A stretch of 64,000 nt of DNA from Candidatus Didemnitutus sp. (lineage in GTDB: Bacteria > Verrucomicrobiota > Verrucomicrobiia > Opitutales > Opitutaceae), in the NCBI GenBank assembly GCA_019634575.1, contig JAHCAY010000001.1:1674001-1738000 (forward strand), read 5' to 3'. A model generated the notes under the pieces. That model saw nothing but the letters and a program-made list of their open reading frames with translations. It was not told the DNA's origin and made no database searches. The position numbers were made by a program, and so were the translations under genes. Of this stretch, positions 1 to 6,120 are shown piece after piece. Positions within the stretch are counted from its first letter, which is position 1. Every line of letters begins with the position of its first letter.

Positions 1-317
1 GCCTCGCGAATTTCTTCGTCCGCATCGGCTTCAACATCCCGCTCAACGACACCACCAACGCCTTCAAGGCCTACCGCCGCACTGTCATCGAAGGCTGCCG
101 GCCGTTTCTCGCGCCGCACTTCAACCTCACCGTCGAAATCCCGCTCAAGGCCATCGTGCGCGGCTACCGCTGGACCGTCATGCCGATCTCCTGGCGCAAC
201 CGCAAATACGGCGAAGCCAAACTCAAGATCAAGGAGATGGGCAGCCGCTACTTTTTCATCTGCGCCTACGTCTGGCTGGAGAAATATTTCAGCCGCGGCG
301 ACTATCGCCGCAAGTAA
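1..317 (+). CDS. Glycosyltransferase family 2, C-terminal part (5'-truncated)
   Basis: The frame is open from base 3 to the TAA at 315-317, leaving about 104 C-terminal residues; the start lies outside the window. The remnant contains DTTNAFKAYRR and then WRNRKYGEAKLKI, an arrangement typical of the distal part of dolichol-phosphate-mannosyltransferase-like GT2 enzymes, which move a sugar from a nucleotide donor to a polyprenyl phosphate or nascent glycan on the cytoplasmic face of the membrane. The catalytic N-terminal half cannot be inspected, so substrate and exact family are open. It sits 63 bases upstream of the dTDP-rhamnose genes in the same direction, consistent with a surface polysaccharide cluster. 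No membrane segment is obvious in the visible part. Confidence 0.8.
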   Translation, partial: LANFFVRIGFNIPLNDTTNAFKAYRRTVIEGCRPFLAPHFNLTVEIPLKAIVRGYRWTVMPISWRNRKYGEAKLKIKEMGSRYFFICAYVWLEKYFSRGDYRRK

Positions 318-380
318 TCGTTTTCGCTCTTCAAACAGCGTGTTGACGCCCATCGCAACCCGCTGTCTCGTAACCGCTCC

Positions 381-1253
381 ATGATCTATTTGCTCGGAGG
401 CTCCGGTTACGTCGGCACCGCCTATCAAGCCTTGCTCACGCACAAAGGCATCCCGTTCCGCAACCTGCGGCGCGCGGACGTCAATTACGCCGATCGCGCC
501 ACGCTCACGGACCTCCTCCGCCGCGAGAAACCCGAGTTCCTGATCAATGCCGCCGGCTACACCGGCAAGCCCAACGTCGACGCCTGCGAACTCCACAAAT
601 CCGAGTGCCTCGACGGCAACGCCGTCCTCCCCGGCACCATCGCCCTCGCCTGCGCCGACACCGGCGTGCCGTGGGGCCACGTCTCCTCCGGCTGCATCTA
701 CACCGGCGCGCGCGCCGACGGCTCCGGCTTCACCGAGACCGACACGCCGAACTTCTCCTTCCGCACCAACAACTGCTCGTTCTATTCCGGCACGAAAGCC
801 CTCGGCGAAGAAGTCCTCGCCGACAAGCCGAACGTCTACGTCTGGCGCCTGCGCATCCCCTTCAACGAAGTCGACAACCCGCGCAACTACCTCACGAAAC
901 TCCAGCGCTACGCCACGCTGCTCGAAGCCACGAACTCCATCTCGCAACTCGAGGAGTTCGTCGCCGCCACCTTCGCCTGCTGGGAAAAACGCGTCCCCTT
1001 CGGCACCTACAACGTCACCAACCCCGGCCAGATCACCACGCACGAAGTCGTCGACCTGATCAAAAAGACCGGCGTCTCCGACAAGACCTTCGTCTTCTTC
1101 AAGGACGAGGCCGACTTCATGTCCAAGGCCGCCAAGACCCCGCGCTCCAACTGCGTGATGAACTCCGCCAAGCTCGCCTCCGTCGGCATCACGATGACCG
1201 AGGTCCACGCCGCCGTCGAACAAGCGCTGCGCTCGTGGCGCAGCGCTTGTTGA
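381..1253 (+). CDS. NRS/ER-like nucleotide-sugar 3,5-epimerase/4-reductase (RmlD superfamily)
   Basis: A 290-residue extended SDR protein. Seen: GGSGYVG near residues 6-12 (dinucleotide binding), NAAGYTGKPNVDACE, SSGCIYTG, ETDTPNF, the YSGTK catalytic Tyr/Lys motif, NPRNYLTK and TNPGQITTHE. From memory of the family, this series matches the plant bifunctional enzyme NRS/ER (UER1) and its giant-virus relatives better than ordinary bacterial RmlD. That family both epimerises C3/C5 and reduces C4 of the 4-keto-6-deoxyglucose nucleotide, giving L-rhamnose. This would explain why rfbA and rfbB follow but no rfbC is seen nearby. The ATG at 381 gives the Rossmann strand at the very N-terminus. The stop codon lies in a perfect hairpin and beside a 27-base repeat. 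The alternative is a plain dTDP-4-dehydrorhamnose reductase with rfbC elsewhere. Confidence 0.82.
   Translation: MIYLLGGSGYVGTAYQALLTHKGIPFRNLRRADVNYADRATLTDLLRREKPEFLINAAGYTGKPNVDACELHKSECLDGNAVLPGTIALACADTGVPWGHVSSGCIYTGARADGSGFTETDTPNFSFRTNNCSFYSGTKALGEEVLADKPNVYVWRLRIPFNEVDNPRNYLTKLQRYATLLEATNSISQLEEFVAATFACWEKRVPFGTYNVTNPGQITTHEVVDLIKKTGVSDKTFVFFKDEADFMSKAAKTPRSNCVMNSAKLASVGITMTEVHAAVEQALRSWRSAC
1219..1251 (+). other. Perfect 13-bp hairpin over the 3' end of the epimerase/reductase gene
   Basis: Arms AACAAGCGCTGCG (1219-1231) and CGCAGCGCTTGTT (1239-1251) pair perfectly around a 7-base loop. The hairpin covers the last codons and first base of the stop codon and runs straight into a 27-base repeat. 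There is no T-run after it, so it is not a classical intrinsic terminator. It may stabilise the mRNA 3' end or belong to the repeat insertion. Confidence 0.6.
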
Positions 1254-1274
1254 AGTTGAGAGTTTAAGTTGAAG
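1248..1274 (-). repeat. 27-base CTTMAA repeat, copy 1 (inverted)
   Basis: Read on the minus strand this begins CTTCAACTTAAACT and continues CTCAACTTCAACA. It aligns over 27 bases without gaps to the five other copies at 1318, 1441, 2490, 2886 and 61631. It supplies the TGA stop (1251-1253) of the preceding gene and forms an inverted pair with copy 2, 43 bases away. Confidence 0.75.
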
Positions 1275-1317
1275 ACCCGCATTCCAAACCTCTCCCCGCG
1301 CGCGCCAGTCCGACCCA

Positions 1318-1344
1318 CTTAGACTTCAACTTCCCACTTCAACT
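1318..1344 (+). repeat. 27-base CTTMAA repeat, copy 2
   Basis: Begins CTTAGACTTCAACTT and ends CCCACTTCAACT. It lies 14 bases before the rfbB start codon, so it forms most of the rfbB leader. Same length and register as the other copies. Confidence 0.8.
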
Positions 1345-1358
1345 CGAAAATTTTCAGC

Positions 1359-2468
1359 ATGAAAATTTTAGTCACCGGCGGCGCCGGCTTCATCGGCTCC
1401 AACTTCATCCGCCAGCGCCTGCTCTCAGCGACGTCGCGGCCTTCAACTTCAACTTCCGACTTCAACTCGCCAGATGCGACCGTGTCGCGTCTGGTGAATC
1501 TCGACGCCCTCACCTACGCCGGCAACCCTGCCAACCTCGCCGACCTCGCGTCCGACCCGCGCTACGTTTTCGCGCACGGCGACATCGGTGACGCCGCGCT
1601 CGTCGCGCAGCTCCTCGTCGAGCACCAGATCGACGCCGTGGTGAATTTCGCCGCCGAGTCGCACGTCGATCGCTCCATCGACTCGCCCGAGCCCTTCATT
1701 CAGACCAACGTCGTCGGCACGCTCCGCCTCCTCAACTGCGCCAAACAATACTGGGCCAAGCTCCCCGAGCCGAAGAAGAGCGCGTTCCGCTTCCTCCACG
1801 TCTCCACCGACGAAGTCTACGGCTCGCTCAAGCTCGGCGCACCCGCGTTCACCGAGGACCACAACTTCGAACCCAACTCGCCCTACGCCGCCTCCAAGGC
1901 CGCCAGCGATCATCTCGTCCGCGCCTACCAGCACACCTACGGCCTGCCCACGCTCACCACCAACTGTTCGAACAACTACGGCCCGTTCCACTTCCCCGAG
2001 AAACTCATCCCGTTGATGATCCTCAACGCCCTCGAGGGGAAAAACCTGCCCGTCTACGGCGACGGCATGCAGATCCGCGACTGGCTCTACGTCGAGGACC
2101 ACGCCGCCGCCATCTGGACCGTCCTCCTCGGCGGCCGCGTCGGCGAGACCTACAACATCGGCGGCTGGAACGAAAAGCCGAACATCGAGATCGTGAACAC
2201 CATCTGCGCGTTGCTGGACAAAAAGTCCCCGCGCGCCGACGGCCAGAGTTACACGAAACAAATCACCTACGTCACCGACCGCCCCGGCCACGACCGCCGC
2301 TACGCGATCGACGCCACGAAAATCCACCGCGAGCTCGGCTGGAAACCCGCCGAAACCTTCGCCACCGGCATCGAGAAAACCGTCGACTGGTATCTCACCC
2401 ACCGCAACTGGGCCGCGGACATCACCGCAAAAAAATACTCCCGCGAGCGCTTGGGCGTAGGCCGCTGA
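1359..2468 (+). CDS. rfbB: dTDP-glucose 4,6-dehydratase
   Basis: A 369-residue extended SDR that converts dTDP-glucose to dTDP-4-keto-6-deoxyglucose, the second step to dTDP-L-rhamnose. Seen: TGGAGFIG at residues 6-13, [27 protein letters not shown], the catalytic YAASK, and [14 protein letters not shown]. All are standard RmlB motifs. The odd feature is a roughly 18-residue Ser/Thr-rich insert after the first helix (about residues 24-45), where the family normally goes directly to the second strand. The insert contains a 27-base dispersed repeat (1441-1467, encoding residues 28-37) and a hairpin at 1470-1494. It keeps the frame and lies at a surface loop in the expected fold, so the enzyme is probably active. 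It is followed by an inverted repeat and the four-helix gene, and rfbA is next but one. Confidence 0.95.
   Translation: MKILVTGGAGFIGSNFIRQRLLSATSRPSTSTSDFNSPDATVSRLVNLDALTYAGNPANLADLASDPRYVFAHGDIGDAALVAQLLVEHQIDAVVNFAAESHVDRSIDSPEPFIQTNVVGTLRLLNCAKQYWAKLPEPKKSAFRFLHVSTDEVYGSLKLGAPAFTEDHNFEPNSPYAASKAASDHLVRAYQHTYGLPTLTTNCSNNYGPFHFPEKLIPLMILNALEGKNLPVYGDGMQIRDWLYVEDHAAAIWTVLLGGRVGETYNIGGWNEKPNIEIVNTICALLDKKSPRADGQSYTKQITYVTDRPGHDRRYAIDATKIHRELGWKPAETFATGIEKTVDWYLTHRNWAADITAKKYSRERLGVGR
1441..1467 (+). repeat. 27-base CTTMAA repeat, copy 3, inside rfbB
   Basis: Begins CTTCAACTTCAACTT and ends CCGACTTCAACT, and lies wholly within rfbB coding sequence. Being 27 bases, it adds nine codons without shifting the frame and encodes Ser/Thr-rich residues absent from the usual enzyme. 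Confidence 0.85.
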
Positions 2469-2489
2469 CAACGTCATTCTCCCGCGGCC

Positions 2490-2516
2490 AGTTTAAGTCT
2501 GAAGTTGAAGTTTAAG
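2490..2516 (-). repeat. 27-base CTTMAA repeat, copy 4 (inverted)
   Basis: Read on the minus strand it begins CTTAAACTTCAACTT and ends CAGACTTAAACT. It directly precedes the four-helix-bundle gene and is complementary to copy 5 on the other side of that gene. Confidence 0.85.
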
Positions 2517-2520
2517 AACA

Positions 2521-2877
2521 GTGCACGACACGCACGATAGTTTCGAAAAACTCGAAGTGTGGCGACGGTCGCATGCACTGAGCATCGAAATCTACCGCCT
2601 CCTCGCTGACTGTCGCGACTGGGGATTCAAGGACCAGATTACCCGCTCCACCAACAGCATTTCCGACAACATCGCCGAAGGGGCCGAACGCAGCGGCCAG
2701 GCCGAGTTCAAACAATTTCTGAGCTACGCCAAAGGCTCCGCTGGCGAGTCCCGATCCCAAGTCTTGCGCGCCCTTGCCCTCGGCTACATCTCTCAGGATC
2801 GCGGCGCCGCGCTCCTTTCCGAACTCCGCGAGATATCCCGCATGATCCACGGCCTCATCAAATCCCTCGACCGCTGA
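2521..2877 (+). CDS. Four-helix-bundle protein of the S23/IVP family
   Basis: 118 residues starting at a GTG. Seen: [18 protein letters not shown] at the N-terminus, [15 protein letters not shown] in the middle and [15 protein letters not shown] after it, which are the hallmarks of the family found inside 23S rRNA intervening sequences and as free-standing genes. The related Avd protein of diversity-generating retroelements has the same fold. The biochemical role of stand-alone members is not established; basic helical bundles of this kind can bind nucleic acid. It lies between rfbB and rfbA, is bracketed by inverted 27-base repeats, and its TGA overlaps the rfbA ATG by one base, so it is probably co-transcribed. 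It has no evident role in rhamnose synthesis and looks like an insertion. Confidence 0.88.
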   Translation: MHDTHDSFEKLEVWRRSHALSIEIYRLLADCRDWGFKDQITRSTNSISDNIAEGAERSGQAEFKQFLSYAKGSAGESRSQVLRALALGYISQDRGAALLSELREISRMIHGLIKSLDR

Positions 2878-3794
2878 TGTCCTCTCTTAAACTTCAACTT
2901 TCCACTTCAACTGGCGCGGCCCGCAAAGGCATTGTTTTGGCGGGAGGTTCAGGGACGCGCCTCTACCCGCTCACCATCGCGGTCTCGAAGCAGCTCATGC
3001 CGGTCTACGACAAACCGATGATCTACTACCCGCTGTCGGTGCTCATGCTCGCCGGCATCCGCGAGATCCTGATCATCTCCACGCCGACTGACCTGCCGCT
3101 CTTCAAGAAACTCCTCGGCGACGGCGCCAACCTCGGCGTGAAGTTCTCCTACGCCGAACAACCGAGCCCCGACGGACTCGCCCAAGCCTTCACCATCGCC
3201 GCCGACGTCGGCTTCCTCACCGGCGCCGAATCCTCCGCCCTCGTCCTCGGCGACAATCTTTTCTACGGCGCCGACTTCGTCACCTCGGTCACCACCGCCT
3301 CTGCCCGCACCGCCGGCTCCACGATCTTCGGCTATCACGTCGCCAACCCCACCGCCTACGGCGTCGTCGAGTTCGCCCCCGACGGCAAAGTCGTTTCGCT
3401 CGAGGAAAAGCCCAAGCAGCCGAAGTCCAACTACGCCGTCCCCGGCCTCTATTTCTACGACGAAGAGGTCGTCGCCCTCGCCCGCAGCCTCAAGCCCTCC
3501 GCCCGCGGCGAACTCGAGATCACCGACCTCAACCGCCTCTACCTCGAACGCGGCGCGCTCCACGTCGAACTCTTCGGCCGCGGCACCGCCTGGCTCGACA
3601 CCGGCACGCACGACTCGCTCATGCAGGCCGCCCAGTTCGTCGAAGTCCTCGAAAACCGCACCGGCCTGAAGATCGCCTGCCTCGAGGAGATCGCCTACAA
3701 ACGCGACTGGATCGATCGCGCCGGCCTCGAAGCCAACATCAGGAAGCTCGGCAAGTCCTCCTACGGCGACTACCTCCGCCGCCTGCTCGACTGA
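2877..3794 (+). CDS. rfbA: Glucose-1-phosphate thymidylyltransferase
   Basis: 305 residues; makes dTDP-glucose from dTTP and glucose-1-phosphate, the entry step of dTDP-rhamnose synthesis. Seen: [15 protein letters not shown] (nucleotide-binding signature), [52 protein letters not shown] and the C-terminal [11 protein letters not shown]. The catalytic core normally starts directly at the KGIVLAGG strand. Here about 17 residues precede it and residues 4-12 are encoded exactly by a 27-base dispersed repeat (2886-2912), so the ancestral start has been replaced by repeat-derived sequence. Start and previous stop overlap by one base (TGATG). No rfbC is seen nearby, its role probably being filled by the gene at 381. 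Confidence 0.95.
   Translation: MSSLKLQLSTSTGAARKGIVLAGGSGTRLYPLTIAVSKQLMPVYDKPMIYYPLSVLMLAGIREILIISTPTDLPLFKKLLGDGANLGVKFSYAEQPSPDGLAQAFTIAADVGFLTGAESSALVLGDNLFYGADFVTSVTTASARTAGSTIFGYHVANPTAYGVVEFAPDGKVVSLEEKPKQPKSNYAVPGLYFYDEEVVALARSLKPSARGELEITDLNRLYLERGALHVELFGRGTAWLDTGTHDSLMQAAQFVEVLENRTGLKIACLEEIAYKRDWIDRAGLEANIRKLGKSSYGDYLRRLLD
2886..2912 (+). repeat. 27-base CTTMAA repeat, copy 5, inside the rfbA N-terminus
   Basis: Begins CTTAAACTTCAACTT and ends TCCACTTCAACT; encodes rfbA residues 4-12 in frame. It is inverted relative to copy 4 across the four-helix gene, with a perfect 15-base inner arm. Confidence 0.85.
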
Positions 3795-3887
3795 GCGCGG
3801 CGGAGTCGCCGAGCCTTCACCGCAGGCTCGACCGGCTTCCTCGGTTGTCTTTGTCTGAGGCGAGTTGGCCGCCTCCCCGACAGCATC

Positions 3888-6041
3888 TTGAACCGCCCTT
3901 TCTGTTCACCCCGCATCTGGTGGCAGGCCTTGCTCCTCGCCGCCGCCACCTGGCTCGCCGTCATGGCGGTGTTCGGGCGCTGGACATGGGCCGACTGGTC
4001 CGCGCCGCACTGGCTCGAAGGCGACCCCTTGGAAGTCTACGCCCGGGTGAAAATCGCCGCGGAGCAACCGCGCCACGCGCTCGCCTCGTTCTCCGATCCG
4101 GCACGGCTCGGCGCGCCCTACGTGGCGGATTGGCGCGCTTACACGGTCCCGGATCGGATCGTCTTCGTCCTCACCGGTCTGCTCAGCCGCTCGTTCGGCT
4201 TGGTCGCCGCCGTGCAACTTGTCAGCGCGCTCGGATTCGTCCTGAATGCCGTTTCCTTCTTCCTCTGCGCGCGTTGGCTCGGGCGGCGTTGGGAATGGGC
4301 GGCGGCGGCGGCGCTCGGGTTCGCGTTCTGCAACTACAATCTCCGGTGGGGCATCACGCTGAGCCTGGCCCAAACCTTCACTCTGCCGCCACTCGTGCTC
4401 CTCTGCGCCTACGCGGCGCGCCCCGCGCCCGTCCGTCGGCGCCTGCCCTGGCTCGCTCTCGGCGCCGCTCTCGGATGTTGGCTGGCGCTCGGCAATCCCT
4501 ACCTCGCATTCTTCGCCGGCGTCGTCGCCTCGGGCGGCGGCGTGCTCGCGCTCCTGCGCCGCGCCCCGCGGTCGCGCGTCGCACCCCTCGCGGTTTTTCT
4601 GGTCACCTTGGCGCTCGTCTTCATCGCGGCCAACTTCCACTACGCCCGCGCCCACTGGGGCGCCGCCGAAACGAGTTCGCTCGCGCGCGACCCCAGCGAC
4701 TTTCAACGCTACGCGCTACGCCCGCTGGAATGGTTCGTGCCACCGGCCGATCACCGGCTCTCCGCGCTGGCCGCGCTCGGGCGCGCCTATCAGGCCAATT
4801 CGTCGGCCGGCGAATTTTTCTATGCCTACCTCGGCGTGCTCGGCGGCGCGGGGCTCGTCGGACTCGTCCTCCTTTCCCTGCACCGCGCCCGGCGATTTCC
4901 ACTTCGGCAGGCGGCGCTCGGTGGATTGCTCTGGATCGTCGCGTTCGGCCTCCCCTACGGCGTGAATTCCTGGCTCGGGCACGCCGGCCTCGACGTCTTT
5001 CGCGCGAGCACGCGCATCGCGATCTTCGCCGCAGTGTGGGTGGCGTTCTTTCTCGCCGCGATCGCAAGCCGCCTCACGCACCGCTGGCCGCGCGGGCTCA
5101 GCGTCGCCGCGGCGTCGATTCTCGCCGGTTTCATGATCTGGGAACAAACCCCCTCGCTCTCCGCCCGGACGGCACGCCAAGCCAACGTCGCGCGCCTGGA
5201 CGCCCAGCAGGAGCTCATGGCGCGGCTCGAGGCCGAGTTGCCACGCGGGGCGATGATCTTCCAGCTGCCCGTCGCGCCGTTCCCCGAAGCCGGGCGCATC
5301 GCCGCACTGCCCGACTACGAGCATTTCCTGCCGTTCCTGTTCTCGACCGAGCTCCATTTTTCCTACGGCCACCTCGGCTCCGCCGCCGCGCTGCGCTGGG
5401 AACGCAGCATCGCCCATCTGCCGCCGCGGAAAATGGTCGGCGAACTCCAACAAACCGGCTTCGCCGCACTCTGGATCGATCGGCGGGGATTCGCCGACGA
5501 AGCCGTCGCCTTGGTGCGTGAACTACAGATGGCAAAGCTGCCCGAAATCGCCGTCCCCGCCGGTTTGCCGGTCAATATTTTCCGCCTGCGACCGGTCCCA
5601 CGACCGACCTTGCCCGACCCGACGATGCCGTTCTTCTACGAACCCTGGGGCGTCACGGAGACCGACGATCCGCCCGTGCGCGCGCTCGCGGTCGACGGCT
5701 GGTATCCGCCCGAACGCGAGGGCGACCGCGCCTGGCGCTGGGCTTCGCAACGCGCGATCCTCGGACTCTGGAACACCGACGTCGCCCGCCAAAAAGTGCG
5801 CGTGACTTTTGTGCCCATCGGTCGCCCCCCGGCGAGGCTCCAGCTCCACTCCGGCGGCCGCACGTTGTGGGAAGGCGCATTCGCCGACGTCAGCAACAAG
5901 CCTCAGTCCGTCGACCTCGTCCTCACCCCGGAACTCAATCGGCTCACGTGGAAACTCGACGGCAAAACGTTCGTCCCCGGCCGCAACGACCGGCGACGAC
6001 TCGGCTTCGCGCTGGAGAATCTGTCGGTCGAACTGAAATGA
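3888..6041 (+). CDS. Large polytopic membrane protein (GT-C/YfhO-like), function unknown
   Basis: 717 residues from a TTG start; a longer frame on the same strand (3845-5521) is Arg-rich and looks spurious. The N-terminal 400 residues hold many hydrophobic segments separated by short loops, e.g. around ALLLAAATWLAVMAVFG and VALVFIAANFHYA. The C-terminal 300 residues are soluble and beta-rich. This is the general build of GT-C glycosyltransferases and YfhO-type proteins, which use polyprenyl-linked sugars, but no diagnostic motif was recognised and the assignment is structural inference. It follows the rhamnose cluster after about 90 bases and precedes a two-domain glycosyltransferase, suggesting surface glycan assembly or modification. 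Confidence 0.72.
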   Translation: MNRPFCSPRIWWQALLLAAATWLAVMAVFGRWTWADWSAPHWLEGDPLEVYARVKIAAEQPRHALASFSDPARLGAPYVADWRAYTVPDRIVFVLTGLLSRSFGLVAAVQLVSALGFVLNAVSFFLCARWLGRRWEWAAAAALGFAFCNYNLRWGITLSLAQTFTLPPLVLLCAYAARPAPVRRRLPWLALGAALGCWLALGNPYLAFFAGVVASGGGVLALLRRAPRSRVAPLAVFLVTLALVFIAANFHYARAHWGAAETSSLARDPSDFQRYALRPLEWFVPPADHRLSALAALGRAYQANSSAGEFFYAYLGVLGGAGLVGLVLLSLHRARRFPLRQAALGGLLWIVAFGLPYGVNSWLGHAGLDVFRASTRIAIFAAVWVAFFLAAIASRLTHRWPRGLSVAAASILAGFMIWEQTPSLSARTARQANVARLDAQQELMARLEAELPRGAMIFQLPVAPFPEAGRIAALPDYEHFLPFLFSTELHFSYGHLGSAAALRWERSIAHLPPRKMVGELQQTGFAALWIDRRGFADEAVALVRELQMAKLPEIAVPAGLPVNIFRLRPVPRPTLPDPTMPFFYEPWGVTETDDPPVRALAVDGWYPPEREGDRAWRWASQRAILGLWNTDVARQKVRVTFVPIGRPPARLQLHSGGRTLWEGAFADVSNKPQSVDLVLTPELNRLTWKLDGKTFVPGRNDRRRLGFALENLSVELK

Positions 6042-6120
6042 CTGCTTTTCCCCGTCCCCGCGCCCGCCACGTGCGCCGTTGCGCCCGCGTCCAAGATTCG
6101 TTCTGCATGGAGCCTTCGCG

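Larger units (their letters stand above)
2490..2912 (+). mobile_element. Candidate IVS-like cassette: four-helix gene bracketed by inverted 27-base repeats
   Basis: An inverted copy of the 27-base repeat (2490-2516) ends 4 bases before the GTG start of the four-helix-bundle gene. A direct copy (2886-2912) begins 8 bases after its stop. The inner 15 bases of the two arms are perfectly complementary and 23 of 27 positions match overall. The 423-base unit separates rfbB from rfbA, genes normally adjacent. In 23S rRNA intervening sequences a related four-helix ORF is likewise enclosed by complementary ends that form a stem. Mobility is inference; no target-site duplication was identified. Confidence 0.45.

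Noticed and set aside
1449..2477. Long minus-strand frame opposite rfbB
   Set aside because: Val/Gly/Asp-rich, no motifs, and mirrors a well-supported RfbB; typical antisense shadow.
2521..2877. Avd protein of a diversity-generating retroelement
   Set aside because: The fold is shared, but no reverse transcriptase, template repeat or variable target gene is nearby.
3809..3827. CGAGCC/GGCTCG hairpin after rfbA
   Set aside because: Short stem with a 9-base loop and no T-run; too weak to call a terminator.
3845..5521. Long plus-strand frame overlapping the membrane protein gene
   Set aside because: The product is extremely Arg/Pro/Ala-rich without motifs; it is the shifted-frame shadow expected at this GC content, while the 3888-6041 frame encodes clear membrane helices.
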